From JAYOEY01 sp038120295 (lineage in GTDB: Bacteria; Pseudomonadota; Alphaproteobacteria; MPNO01; UBA2964): DNA of 64,000 nt. Position numbers and translations under genes: made by a program. Below, piece by piece: positions 1 through 7,983 of this stretch (its first letter is position 1; every line of letters starts with the position of its first letter). The DNA is taken from assembly GCA_038120295.1 (NCBI GenBank), contig JAYOLL010000022.1, positions 1-64,000 on the forward strand, given 5' to 3'. The notes beneath the pieces were generated by a model, which was not told the origin of the DNA, made no database searches, and worked only from the letters and a program-made list of their open reading frames with translations.

Positions 1-117
1 AAATTCTTCCCCACTCTCTTCAGCAGCCCCGGCAGTTACCGAGAGGGAAATTGACGTAATAAATACAGCCGTAATTATCCACGCCAAACACTTGATCTTT
101 TCTTTGATTTTTTTCAT
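1..117 (-). CDS. N-terminus of an exported protein, cut by window edge
   Basis: A start ATG at 117 opens a frame that runs without a stop for 39 codons off the left edge. The peptide begins with a lysine-rich segment (MKKIKEKIK), continues with a hydrophobic core (CLAWIITAVFITSISL) and ends in a small-residue stretch (SVTAGAAEES), which is a standard Sec signal peptide with likely cleavage after TAGA or AGAA. Only this leader and a few acidic residues are visible, so the mature protein cannot be named. Periplasmic or secreted location is an inference from the leader. The region is less GC-rich than the genes that follow. Confidence 0.55.
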   Translation of the reverse strand, partial: MKKIKEKIKCLAWIITAVFITSISLSVTAGAAEESGEEF

Positions 118-528
118 TACGCGCAATTGAATCGCCGCAGCAGCAGCGGTCAGTAAAATTTTGCATCTGTACCATCAGGCCCCATTCTCCCCGGTCTCAG
201 TCCTTTATACCAACGCGCCAAGGGTCGGAGCCGCCCAGGTGAAATTGACAGATCGAGGGGATTCTGTCAATCTCTGACCTGCCCCCACGATTAGTACCAG
301 CGGTTAGTTTAGACTGTTTGTTGAGCGGCGAGTAGCCCGCAGCCTCCCGGCAGCGGAGGGCGGATCGCCGCGGTGAGGCACGATGGTCTGCGGTGCGGGC
401 GATCTTACTGCGCACGCGCCCACGGTCAATAATCCAGAGGCCGCGCCGACGCCACCTGAATGTTGTTGCAGCGACGCAGAAGGGCTGTTACCAAACATTG
501 TTGCCGTCCGGGAGTCGGAGAACTTTCT
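118..528. other. Intergenic region, no recognised gene
   Basis: About 410 bases between the truncated minus-strand gene and the DedA gene. Short open frames exist on the minus strand (197-415 and 304-498), but their translations are arginine/serine-rich and match nothing I recognise. They could be the decayed end of a mobile element, but I see no transposase motif and no terminal repeats. The one visible structure is the inverted repeat at 244-271. Promoters for both divergent flanking genes should lie here; I could not place them with confidence. Confidence 0.4.
244..271. repeat. 8-bp perfect inverted repeat
   Basis: ATTGACAG (244-251) and CTGTCAAT (264-271) are exact reverse complements separated by 12 bases. 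The arms are about two helical turns apart, so this could be an operator or a weak hairpin. No T-run follows, so it is not a typical intrinsic terminator. Confidence 0.35.
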
Positions 529-1110
529 TTGCTAAGACGCTACTATGATTGGGTAATGGCGCTATCTGCGCGCCCGGATGCCGTGTGGGCACTGGCGATT
601 ATTGCCTTTATCGAAAGTTCCTTTTTTCCCATCCCGCCAGACGTTCTGCTGATCGCCATGGTGCTCGCAACAAGGACCAAATGGCTGCATCTGGCCTTCG
701 TCTGCACCGTCGCTTCGGTCGTGGGCGGACTGTTCGGCTACGCCATCGGCCTGTTCCTGTATGAAGGACTCGGCAAGCCGCTGCTCGATTTCTACGGCTA
801 TGCCGACAAGTTCGTCGACTTCCAGTCGCATTACAACGACTGGGGCGCCTGGATCGTGTTCGTGTTCGGCGTGACCCCGTTCCCGTACAAGGTGATCACG
901 ATCGCCAGCGGCGTCACCCAGCTGGATGTTTGGACCTTCACGATCTCGTCGATCGTGTCGCGCGGTCTCCGCTTCTTCCTGGTCGCAGGCCTGCTCTACT
1001 GGCTCGGCCCGCCGATCCGCCAGTTCATCGAGCGGCAGCTGGGGCTGGTGATCACCCTGTTCTGCGTTCTCCTGATCGGCGGCTTCGTGGCCCTCAAGGC
1101 CCTGCTCTGA
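529..1110 (+). CDS. DedA/YqaA-family inner-membrane protein
   Basis: The translation (about 194 aa from a TTG start) carries the family hallmark FIESSFFPIPPD at about residues 27-38, followed by several hydrophobic segments and a glycine-rich central part (GGLFGYAIGLF). DedA/SNARE-associated proteins are polytopic inner-membrane proteins, some of which act as undecaprenyl-phosphate or phospholipid flippases; the specific role here is unknown. I chose TTG 529 because GGAGA at 517-521 sits seven bases upstream and the resulting N-terminus (MLRRYYDWVMAL) looks like YqaA relatives. The frame is open further upstream to an ATG at 460, but that extension is basic and unlike the family. dsbB follows after a short gap. 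Confidence 0.85.
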   Translation: MLRRYYDWVMALSARPDAVWALAIIAFIESSFFPIPPDVLLIAMVLATRTKWLHLAFVCTVASVVGGLFGYAIGLFLYEGLGKPLLDFYGYADKFVDFQSHYNDWGAWIVFVFGVTPFPYKVITIASGVTQLDVWTFTISSIVSRGLRFFLVAGLLYWLGPPIRQFIERQLGLVITLFCVLLIGGFVALKALL

Positions 1111-1150
1111 TCCGTTGGGCCGGAGCCGGTCCCTGCAGAATTGCCGGTCC

Positions 1151-1678
1151 ATGCAGAATTTCAATACCGCAATCCTGATTCAGGCGGCGCTCAACATTCA
1201 GGTCGCGCACGCGATCTGCAAAATTGCCGCGACATTTTTGCTGGGCGGCGCTATCGCCATGCAGTTCCTCGCCGACCTTGCGCCCTGCCCGCTCTGCCTC
1301 ACGCAGCGCTGGCCGCACGCGGCCGTGATCATTATCAGCGGCATGGGATGTCTTGCGCCCATGCCGTTCCAGATTCGCCGCGCTTTGCTGGGCCTGACGG
1401 CGCTGGCGTTTGCGATTACCGCCGGCGTCGGATTTTACCATGCGGGTGTGGAGTACGGGCTTATCGCGGGGCCGAACAGCTGCACCGGGCTCGCTACCGG
1501 CGAAACGCTGGAGGAGCTGCGGCGGAACCTGATGAACGCGCCGGTGGTGCGCTGCGACGAAGCGCCCTGGTCGTTGTTTGGGATCTCCCTGGCGGGTTAT
1601 AATTTTCTGGCGTCCGGCGCGCTGGCGGCCTTCGCCGCCTACGCCGCGCTGAGAAGGCCGAAGCGGGCAGGAACATGA
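1151..1678 (+). CDS. dsbB: Disulfide bond formation protein B
   Basis: About 175 aa with four hydrophobic segments. It contains the quinone-proximal pair C46-x-x-C49 (APCPLCLTQRW) and a second periplasmic pair C111 (NSCTG) and C135 (VRCDEAPW), the arrangement by which DsbB reoxidises DsbA and passes electrons to ubiquinone. The start at 1151 (MQNFN) places the first helix correctly; an upstream ATG at 1115 would add a non-hydrophobic leader. The stop overlaps the coq7 start (ATGA), so the two are co-translated. Pairing with a ubiquinone biosynthesis gene fits DsbB's use of ubiquinone as acceptor, though that link is only suggestive. Confidence 0.9.
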   Translation: MQNFNTAILIQAALNIQVAHAICKIAATFLLGGAIAMQFLADLAPCPLCLTQRWPHAAVIIISGMGCLAPMPFQIRRALLGLTALAFAITAGVGFYHAGVEYGLIAGPNSCTGLATGETLEELRRNLMNAPVVRCDEAPWSLFGISLAGYNFLASGALAAFAAYAALRRPKRAGT

Positions 1679-2244
1679 CCGAGAGAAAACGACCCAGCCG
1701 CACGGCGGAAGACCGGCTTCCGGGCGACCCGACGAAAGAAGATCTGGTCGAGGCGATGATCCGCGTCGATCATGCCGGAGAATACGGCGCAGTCCGCATC
1801 TATGAAGGCCAGCTCGCGGTTCTGAAAGGCACCGATGCCGAAACGCCGATCCGCGAAATGGCGGAACAGGAACAACGCCACCTGAACGGGTTCGACGAGC
1901 TCGTCGCCGATCGCAACGTCCGACCCACCCTGCTCTCGCCGGTCTGGCATGCCGCAGGTTTTGCGCTCGGCGCGGGCTCGGCGCTGCTCGGCCCGAAGGC
2001 GGCGATGGCCTGTACCCAGGCGGTCGAGGAAGTCATCGACGAGCATTACGCCAGCCAGGCGGAAAAGCTCGGCGACGATGAGAAACAGCTGCGCGACATG
2101 ATCGAGGATTACCGCGCCGACGAGATCGAGCATCGCGACCGTGCGGTAGCGGAAGGCGCCGAGGAAGCGCCCGGCTACGAGGCGCTGACAACGCTGGTCA
2201 AGGCGGGCTCCAGGCTGGCGATCTTCCTCTCGAGCCGGATCTGA
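1675..2244 (+). CDS. coq7: Demethoxyubiquinone hydroxylase (Coq7 family)
   Basis: A 189-aa protein matching the di-iron Coq7/CAT5 hydroxylase, which hydroxylates 2-polyprenyl-3-methyl-6-methoxy-1,4-benzoquinol in ubiquinone synthesis. Ligand motifs are visible: DHAGEYGA (E36), EMAEQEQRH (E66, H69), a second helix pair VEEVIDEHY, and EIEHRD near residue 150. Coq7 replaces the flavoenzyme UbiF in many alphaproteobacteria. It overlaps dsbB by four bases and converges on the cytochrome gene at 2258, with only 13 bases between the stops. Confidence 0.93.
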   Translation: MTERKRPSRTAEDRLPGDPTKEDLVEAMIRVDHAGEYGAVRIYEGQLAVLKGTDAETPIREMAEQEQRHLNGFDELVADRNVRPTLLSPVWHAAGFALGAGSALLGPKAAMACTQAVEEVIDEHYASQAEKLGDDEKQLRDMIEDYRADEIEHRDRAVAEGAEEAPGYEALTTLVKAGSRLAIFLSSRI

Positions 2245-2257
2245 GTGTTCGTCCGGT

Positions 2258-2722
2258 TCAGGGACGCCGGAATTCCCGGTGACAAGCCTTGCAGCTGTCG
2301 CTGAGCCCCTGGAAATAGGCAGCGACCCCGGCAAGGTCTTTCTTCCGCACCGCGTCAGCCAGATGCGTCGCTTCATCGCGCATGTTTCCGGCAAGTTCCG
2401 AGAAACGGTCCCAATCGTCATGAATCCGCGACTTGGCGCGCGTCAGATCGGTGACGCTTTCCCGCGGGAACAGGTCTGGAATGCGCGAACCGCCATCGGC
2501 AATCCTTATAGCCGCCTGCGCGCCGCGCTCCCCGTCGAATGGCTTTTTCTTCTGAACCATCAGTCGCAGGGTCTTCATTTCGGCGGCAAGCCCCTTCATC
2601 ATCGTAAGCCGTTCCTTGACGATTGGTCTGCCGCCGGAATTGGCCTGGGTGGCATCTCTCGTGATCCAGAACCAGGCGAGAAAAGCCACTACGAGCAAGA
2701 CTGGTCCGGCGAAACGCTTCAT
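2258..2722 (-). CDS. Cytochrome c' / c556-like monohaem protein
   Basis: A 154-aa exported protein. The N-terminus is a lysine/arginine start followed by a hydrophobic helix (LLVVAFLAWFWI), a signal peptide or membrane anchor. The haem site CKACH is at the extreme C-terminus (SDSCKACHREFRR), the class II (four-helix bundle) cytochrome c layout. It begins 10 bases after the stop of the molybdoreductase gene on the same strand, so the two probably form one transcript. The reductase shows no export signal, so direct electron transfer between them is not assured. Confidence 0.85.
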   Translation of the reverse strand: MKRFAGPVLLVVAFLAWFWITRDATQANSGGRPIVKERLTMMKGLAAEMKTLRLMVQKKKPFDGERGAQAAIRIADGGSRIPDLFPRESVTDLTRAKSRIHDDWDRFSELAGNMRDEATHLADAVRKKDLAGVAAYFQGLSDSCKACHREFRRP

Positions 2723-2732
2723 CTTGCCGCCG

Positions 2733-5042
2733 TTACGCCGTCAGCGGCTGATCGAAGACCCTGATCGGCGGCAGCTCGCCATCGAACTTCTCGACCTCGA
2801 CCAGCGCCGTCTGCGAAACCGGCGCCTGGGTCAGTTTCGATGTGCCCTTGTCCAGCGTTAGCATATTGGGGTTGCCGTGCGCGTCTGGGGTTCCGGGCAC
2901 GCCGGGTTCCGCCGGATCGTACCAGGCGCCGGTCGCGAGCTGGATCACGCCGGTCCGGATCGCGTCGGTCACGACCAGCCCGGCCAGACAGGAACCGCGC
3001 TCATTGAACACGCGTACCACGTCGCCTTCGGCTAGCCCGCGTGCCGCCGCGTCGTCCGGGTGCATCCAGACAGGCTCGCGCCCCATGATCTTGGAGCCGC
3101 GGCTGACCGGCCCGGCGTCGAGCTGGCCGTGCAGACGCGTGCGGGGCTGGTTGGAGACCATGTGCAGCGGGTACTCGGCTGCCTTGTCCGATCCAAGCCA
3201 CTCCGCCGGCTCCATCCAGGTCGCATGGCCCGGACAGTCGTCGTACCCGTAGGACGCTATCCTTTCCGAGAAGAGCTCGATCCGGCCGCTGTCGGTCTTC
3301 AGAGGCCGTCCTGCGGGATCCTTGCGGAACGATTCAAGCAGAACGACCGGCCTGTCAGGTCGCGGGAACTCAAAGAAGCCTTCCTCCCGGAACGCGTCGA
3401 AACCCGGCATTTCCGCGCCGTTTTCGGCGTTCTGCTGGCGCGCAATGTCGTATAGGTGCCGCAGCCAGCCTTCCTCATTCCGCCCTTCGGTATACTCTTC
3501 ACGGAACCCCATCGCGCCGGCGAGGTCGGCGAAGATGTCGAAATCGTTGCGGGCCACGCCCGGCGGGTCGATCGCCTTCTCCATCGCGAACCAGGTCGCC
3601 GGCACCGAGGCGACGCCGATATCGTTGCGTTCCAGCGTCGTGGTCGAGGGCAGGACGATATCCGCGTGACGCGCCGCCGCCGTCCAGAACGGCTCATGGA
3701 CGATGACGGTATCGACGCGTCGCCAGCCTTCGAGCAGCCGGTTGATGTCCTGATGATGATGGAAGGGATTGCCGCCGACCCAGTAGATCGCGTGAATGTC
3801 GGGATAGGTCAGCCGCTTTCCATTGAAATCGATTTCCGCGCCCGGGTTCAACAGCATGTCTGAAATGCGCGCTACGGGGATGAAGTCCTTGCAGGGGTTG
3901 GACGGCACCGGAAGACGCGGCGACTGCGCCCGGGCGCGCGGCGTGCCGATCCCGCCGAGACATCCATAGCCGAACCCGACGCCGCCGCCGGGCAGGCCGA
4001 TCTGGCCCAGCATCGCCGCCAGCGTGATCGCCGCCCAGTAGGGCTGCTCGCCGTGATCGGCGCGCTGCAGCGACCAGCAGGCAGTGATCATTGTGCGACC
4101 GGACGCCAGTTTGCGCGCCAGCACGCGGATCGTATCGGCCGGGATCTCGCAGATCGCCGCCGCCCAGTCCGCGTCCTTCGCCTGCCCGTCGCTCTCGCCG
4201 GTCAAATAGGGAACGAATTTCTCGAATCCGCTGCAGTATCGGGCGAGAAATTCGGTATCGTGCAGCCCCTCGGCATGGAGCGTATGCGCAAGGCCGAGCA
4301 TCAGAGCGGTGTCAGTATTGGGCCGCGCGGCCAGCCATTCCGCGCCGGCGAGTTCCGCCACGTCGTCGCGTGTGGGCCCGACATAAACCACGTCGACCTT
4401 CGAGTCGGAAATCCGCTTCTGCCAGGCCCGGTCGTCGTGCTCCGGCAGGCCGCCGTGATTGATCTGCGTGTTCTTGAGCGGCACGCCGCCGAAACAGAGC
4501 AGCGTATCGGTATGGTCGACGATGGCGCTCCAGGAAGTCAGCGGCCCGTTAGTCGCCTGCCCCGACCCCAGCAGATAAGGCACCAGAAGGCTGGCAGCGC
4601 CGTTGGAATAATTGCCGACTGAATTGGTGAACCCGCCTGCCATCGCGAGGAACCGCTTGAGCGTGTTCTGCGCCGCGTGCAGGCGCCCGGCGCTGGCCCA
4701 GCCGTATGACCCGCCATAGATCGAGGACGGCCCATAAGCATCGTAAAGCCGCTGAAGCTCGCCGCTGACCAGTTCAATGGCCTTGTCCCAGCTCACCTCC
4801 ACGAAGGGTTCGCCGCCCCTGCCCGCACCCGTATTTTCGGGCCCGTTTTCCAGCCAGCCCTTGCGAACCATCGGCGCGAGAACGCGGCTCGACGCAGCGT
4901 TGGCGGCGACGGCCGAACCGATCAGCGGCGTCGGATCCGGGTCCTTCGGGGACGGGATCGCCGTCATAGCCCCTGCGTCATCTACCGCGACCCTGAACAC
5001 GCCCCAGTGACCGCCGGTGTTGAATTCGCCTGCCTTCGCCAT
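2733..5042 (-). CDS. Molybdopterin S/N-oxide reductase, BisC/TorA/DorA family
   Basis: About 769 aa of the DMSO reductase superfamily with bis-MGD cofactor. SYGWASAGRLHAAQ near residue 100 corresponds to the segment supplying the serine Mo ligand in DMSO, TMAO and biotin-sulfoxide reductases. FKKDP-like, GTPDAHGNPN and other C-terminal MGD-binding segments follow the family order. There is no 4Fe-4S cysteine cluster and no twin-arginine leader from ATG 5042; the upstream extension to 5075 adds none. It is therefore probably cytoplasmic like BisC, reducing methionine/biotin sulfoxide or related S/N-oxides. Flanking cytochromes c suggest a respiratory relative, so TorA/DorA-like activity remains possible. 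Confidence 0.85.
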   Translation of the reverse strand: MAKAGEFNTGGHWGVFRVAVDDAGAMTAIPSPKDPDPTPLIGSAVAANAASSRVLAPMVRKGWLENGPENTGAGRGGEPFVEVSWDKAIELVSGELQRLYDAYGPSSIYGGSYGWASAGRLHAAQNTLKRFLAMAGGFTNSVGNYSNGAASLLVPYLLGSGQATNGPLTSWSAIVDHTDTLLCFGGVPLKNTQINHGGLPEHDDRAWQKRISDSKVDVVYVGPTRDDVAELAGAEWLAARPNTDTALMLGLAHTLHAEGLHDTEFLARYCSGFEKFVPYLTGESDGQAKDADWAAAICEIPADTIRVLARKLASGRTMITACWSLQRADHGEQPYWAAITLAAMLGQIGLPGGGVGFGYGCLGGIGTPRARAQSPRLPVPSNPCKDFIPVARISDMLLNPGAEIDFNGKRLTYPDIHAIYWVGGNPFHHHQDINRLLEGWRRVDTVIVHEPFWTAAARHADIVLPSTTTLERNDIGVASVPATWFAMEKAIDPPGVARNDFDIFADLAGAMGFREEYTEGRNEEGWLRHLYDIARQQNAENGAEMPGFDAFREEGFFEFPRPDRPVVLLESFRKDPAGRPLKTDSGRIELFSERIASYGYDDCPGHATWMEPAEWLGSDKAAEYPLHMVSNQPRTRLHGQLDAGPVSRGSKIMGREPVWMHPDDAAARGLAEGDVVRVFNERGSCLAGLVVTDAIRTGVIQLATGAWYDPAEPGVPGTPDAHGNPNMLTLDKGTSKLTQAPVSQTALVEVEKFDGELPPIRVFDQPLTA

Positions 5043-5205
5043 TCTTGCCTCTTGCATCCTGCCTGCGGCCATCATGCTTCGGGTAATGCGGCGCCAACAA
5101 GGCCAAATCGCCAGACATATGCGCCCTGAAGGATTTCACGTTGAAACGTCATCCGGCGTCTGGTTCTATCCGGCCAAGTATCGTCCAGATCGAAAAGGCC
5201 CGACC

Positions 5206-5682
5206 GTGCGCTGGATCGGAATCTTCGTTGTCCTGATTGCTGTCGGAGGGGCCGCCGGCTACTGGTTATCCGCTGTGGGTACCGCCGAAGCGGCGCGGAT
5301 CGATCCCGACGACGGCGGCGCTGTCGCGCGCGGAAAAGCGATTTACGCCCGCGAATGCGCATCCTGCCACGGCAAAAACCTCGAAGGACAGGTGCCCGAC
5401 TGGAAACGCCGCCTGCCGGACGGGTCGATCCCGGCCCCACCGCACGATGAAACCGGTCATACATGGCATCACAACGGGCAGGAACTGTTCGACGTGACAA
5501 AGCTGGGCCGTCTCGAAGCATCCGGCGGCGCATTCTCGTCCAACATGCCGGGTTTCGGCGACCGGCTAAGCGACCGCGATATCTGGGACGTGCTGAGCTA
5601 TATCAAGAGCCGATGGCCGGAACAGGTTCAACGGCGTCATGATGAAATCGAACGCCGTAGCGCGGCGCAGCGCGGCGGTTAA
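5206..5682 (+). CDS. Membrane-anchored monohaem cytochrome c
   Basis: Haem-binding CASCH (ECASCHGKNLEG) with a later methionine ligand candidate (SSNMPGFGDRLS) and the class I tail DIWDVLSYIKSRWP. I start at GTG 5206 because it opens directly into a signal anchor (VRWIGIFVVLIAVGGAAGYWL), giving 158 aa. The frame is open upstream to 5017, but that part overlaps the divergent reductase gene and is not leader-like. It is divergent from the molybdoreductase across about 160 bases. It probably shuttles electrons in the periplasm; partner unknown. Confidence 0.82.
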   Translation: MRWIGIFVVLIAVGGAAGYWLSAVGTAEAARIDPDDGGAVARGKAIYARECASCHGKNLEGQVPDWKRRLPDGSIPAPPHDETGHTWHHNGQELFDVTKLGRLEASGGAFSSNMPGFGDRLSDRDIWDVLSYIKSRWPEQVQRRHDEIERRSAAQRGG

Positions 5683-5721
5683 ACGCACCATCGCTTGGAA
5701 AACGGCGACTTCGGGTTAAAC

Positions 5722-5752
5722 TCTCCTCAATCGCACTTCGCCGTTGAGGAGA
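5722..5752 (+). promoter_or_regulatory. Hairpin covering the Shine-Dalgarno of the VOC gene
   Basis: TCTCCTCAA (5722-5730) and TTGAGGAGA (5744-5752) are perfect 9-bp complements with a 13-base loop. The right arm contains the Shine-Dalgarno GAGGAG (5746-5751), eight bases before ATG 5760. In RNA the stem would sequester the ribosome binding site. Translational or temperature control is an inference; the DNA palindrome could equally be an operator. Confidence 0.5.
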
Positions 5753-5759
5753 AACGATC

Positions 5760-6248
5760 ATGTCTCTCGGTCTTTCCATTGCCCATGTCGGGCTTCATGT
5801 CCGCAATATCGAGGAAGAGCTTGAGTTTCTCGCGCTGATCGGCGGCGAGATGACATCGATGGACCGGATGGGGAACGGCAATCGCATCGCCTTCGTCAGC
5901 ATCGACGGCGACCGGCACCATAATCTTGCCCTGTTCGAGGACGGGGAACGCATGAAAAACGGCGATTCCCGCAAGCAGACGCAGGGCATCCACCATATCG
6001 CCATGCCGACCGAGTCGCGCGAGTCGGTCGATAAGTGGAAGGAAAAGCTCGAAGCCGCCGGCCTGACAATCAACGGGCCGAGCATCCAGGGACCGGAAGG
6101 CGACGGGCTGACCGCCGGCAGCGGGTCCTACGCGATCTTTTTCCTCGACCCGAACGGCATCTGTTTCGAAATCTATAGCGGCGCGATGTCGGTATCGGAT
6201 TACCGTGAAATGCAGGCAAAGGGCGAACGCGAACTCAGCTACGCCTGA
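5760..6248 (+). CDS. VOC-family (glyoxalase/dioxygenase fold) protein
   Basis: A 162-aa protein with two beta-alpha-beta-beta-beta modules of the vicinal oxygen chelate fold. Metal-ligand candidates are IAHVGLHV (H9) in module one and GIHHIAMP and CFEIYSG in module two. The DPNGICFEIY ending is typical of glyoxalase/extradiol dioxygenase-like members. The substrate cannot be told from sequence. Start ATG 5760 has a strong GAGGAG site that lies inside a 9-bp hairpin. It stands alone between the cytochrome and the PEP-CTERM gene. Confidence 0.8.
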   Translation: MSLGLSIAHVGLHVRNIEEELEFLALIGGEMTSMDRMGNGNRIAFVSIDGDRHHNLALFEDGERMKNGDSRKQTQGIHHIAMPTESRESVDKWKEKLEAAGLTINGPSIQGPEGDGLTAGSGSYAIFFLDPNGICFEIYSGAMSVSDYREMQAKGERELSYA

Positions 6249-6315
6249 AAACGTCATAAAACTGTTATTTTTTGGGGGTTGAATCCGCCCCGGAGACCGG
6301 GTTAGGAATATATAC

Positions 6316-7104
6316 ATAAATACGTTTGCGCGGCTTTCGAAATTTGCGGCCATCTCTGTTGCGACGTTGACCCTGTCGGTCAGCGCGAATGCTGGGCTGA
6401 TCGCCCATTACAGCTTTGATGGCGCGCTGACCGCTGATAGCAGCGGTAACGGTCACACACTGGCAAATGGTGCGGGCGGCCCCTCTTCAACGACGGGCAA
6501 ATTCGGCAACGCAGCTGACTTTGCAGGCGGCACGTTTCTTTTCAGTGCCAGCAGCGCCTTCAATCTCGTCAACGGCAATTTCGCGGTCGCCCTGTGGTAT
6601 CAGGCGGCGCAATCCAGCTTTTCGACGATGATCGGCAAGAATACCTCCAACAGCGATGCCGGGTGGGCAATAAACCATTCCACGCTGGTTACCGGCGATC
6701 TGAACGACGGTACGGGTGGCACGGTCTCCACCGCAACGCCAGGCGACGATCAGAGTGAATTCCATCACGTGGTCTACCAGAAGATCGGCTCGACTCTTGA
6801 ACTCTACCTTAATGGCGTTCTAGTCAGTACCGTCGGTGGCGCATCGGGCAACACGACTGGCAACGCCTTTGCAATCGGAACTCGTAATATTTCTGCAGGC
6901 GGTGGCGAGAACTCCGGCGGTGCGTCGCAGAAATTCAACGGGCTGATGGACGAAGTCTATATTTTCGATAACGCCCTGTCGCAGGGCGAAATCAATAACC
7001 TGGTTACGTTCAACAGCCTCGAATCCATCCCCGAGCCCGGCGCGCTTGCGCTGTTCGGCCTCGGCCTGCTCGGTCTCGGCTTCGCGCACCGTCGTCGCAC
7101 CTAA
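6316..7104 (+). CDS. LamG-domain PEP-CTERM protein, probable AUA start
   Basis: Secreted protein with a signal peptide (NTFARLSKFAAISVATL, then SVSANAGLIAHYSFDG), a concanavalin A-like LamG domain over about residues 25-230, and a C-terminal PEP-CTERM sorting signal (IPEPGALALFGLGLLGLG followed by HRRRT). PEP-CTERM tails are processed by exosortase/EpsH and often accompany exopolysaccharide; no exosortase is in this window. The first ATG/GTG/TTG in frame is TTG 6367, which would cut away half of the leader. AGGA at 6304-6307 lies eight bases before ATA 6316, which restores the leader, so I place the start there. A sequencing error in an ATG is the alternative. The gene converges on the EamA gene with a 4-base overlap. 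Confidence 0.75.
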   Translation: MNTFARLSKFAAISVATLTLSVSANAGLIAHYSFDGALTADSSGNGHTLANGAGGPSSTTGKFGNAADFAGGTFLFSASSAFNLVNGNFAVALWYQAAQSSFSTMIGKNTSNSDAGWAINHSTLVTGDLNDGTGGTVSTATPGDDQSEFHHVVYQKIGSTLELYLNGVLVSTVGGASGNTTGNAFAIGTRNISAGGGENSGGASQKFNGLMDEVYIFDNALSQGEINNLVTFNSLESIPEPGALALFGLGLLGLGFAHRRRT

Positions 7105-7973
7105 GATTTCTTTCTCTCGCTTCGGGCGAGCACCAGCGCACTTCCGAAAATGACAGCGGACCCGATCCAGGTCCACATATCCCCCGTATCGTCGAACAGA
7201 AGAAGCGCCGCCAGAGACGCCATCGGCAAACGCAGAAAATCGAACGGGGCGACCGCGCTGACATCCGCCTCGTCGAACGCCTTCACGTAACCCCAAACCG
7301 CGGCCGTACCAGCCAGCCCGACCCCGATCATCAGGGCGAAATCGCCTGCTGTCGGCGCAACCCAGAAGAACAGCGCCGGCACCAGCGCGATCGGCAGCAT
7401 GATCAGGTTGAAATAGAACACTGCCTGCTGCGGCGTGTCGGTGGTCATCAGCCGCTTCACGCAGATATTTGCGCAGGCATAGAGGATCGCAGAGCCCAGC
7501 ACAGCCAGCGTCCCAAGGGTCACGTCGGCGAAACCCGGCCGCAGAATGATCAGGATCCCTGCGAACCCGATGGCGACCGCGCGCCAGCGGGCAAGCCCGA
7601 CGACTTCGTGCAGCACCAGCACCGCCAGCACGGTGCCGAACAGAGGCTGCGTAAAGCTCAGCGCGGTCGCCTCCGGCAACGGCACCGTTGCAATCCCGAA
7701 ATAAAGCGCCAGGACCGCACAGTAGGAAAAAGCGGAACGCAGCGTATGGAGCGGCAGACGGTTCGTCCGCAGGGTCGACCCACCCCGCTTCAGCGCCAGC
7801 GGAAGCAAAAGACACACCGCAACGACATTTCGAAAAAACAGCAGCTGAAACGCCGAATAGTCGGCCGACAGTTCGCGCACCAGGGACACCATCGCGACCC
7901 AGCCCAGTCCGGCGAAGATCATCCAGGCAGGCCCTGCAATATACGAGCGAGTGCGCGATGCGGCGTCGGTCAA
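7101..7973 (-). CDS. EamA-type (DMT superfamily) transporter
   Basis: About 290 aa forming ten hydrophobic helices in two EamA repeats, with typical segments FQLLFFRNVVAV, PLFGTVLAVLVLHE and ILIILRPGF. DMT members export or import metabolites; the substrate is unknown. I start at TTG 7973 because GAGGAA lies six bases upstream, and this puts the first helix (SYIAGPAWMIFAGLGWVAMV) near the N-terminus. Upstream codons overlap the preceding gene and look non-native. The acyltransferase gene ends 10 bases upstream, so the pair is likely co-transcribed. Confidence 0.85.
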   Translation of the reverse strand: MTDAASRTRSYIAGPAWMIFAGLGWVAMVSLVRELSADYSAFQLLFFRNVVAVCLLLPLALKRGGSTLRTNRLPLHTLRSAFSYCAVLALYFGIATVPLPEATALSFTQPLFGTVLAVLVLHEVVGLARWRAVAIGFAGILIILRPGFADVTLGTLAVLGSAILYACANICVKRLMTTDTPQQAVFYFNLIMLPIALVPALFFWVAPTAGDFALMIGVGLAGTAAVWGYVKAFDEADVSAVAPFDFLRLPMASLAALLLFDDTGDMWTWIGSAVIFGSALVLARSERKKS

Positions 7974-7983
7974 AACGCTTTCC

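Noticed and set aside
197..498. Minus-strand frames that might be a transposase remnant
   Set aside because: No DDE or other transposase motif, no terminal inverted repeats bounding them and no target duplication seen.
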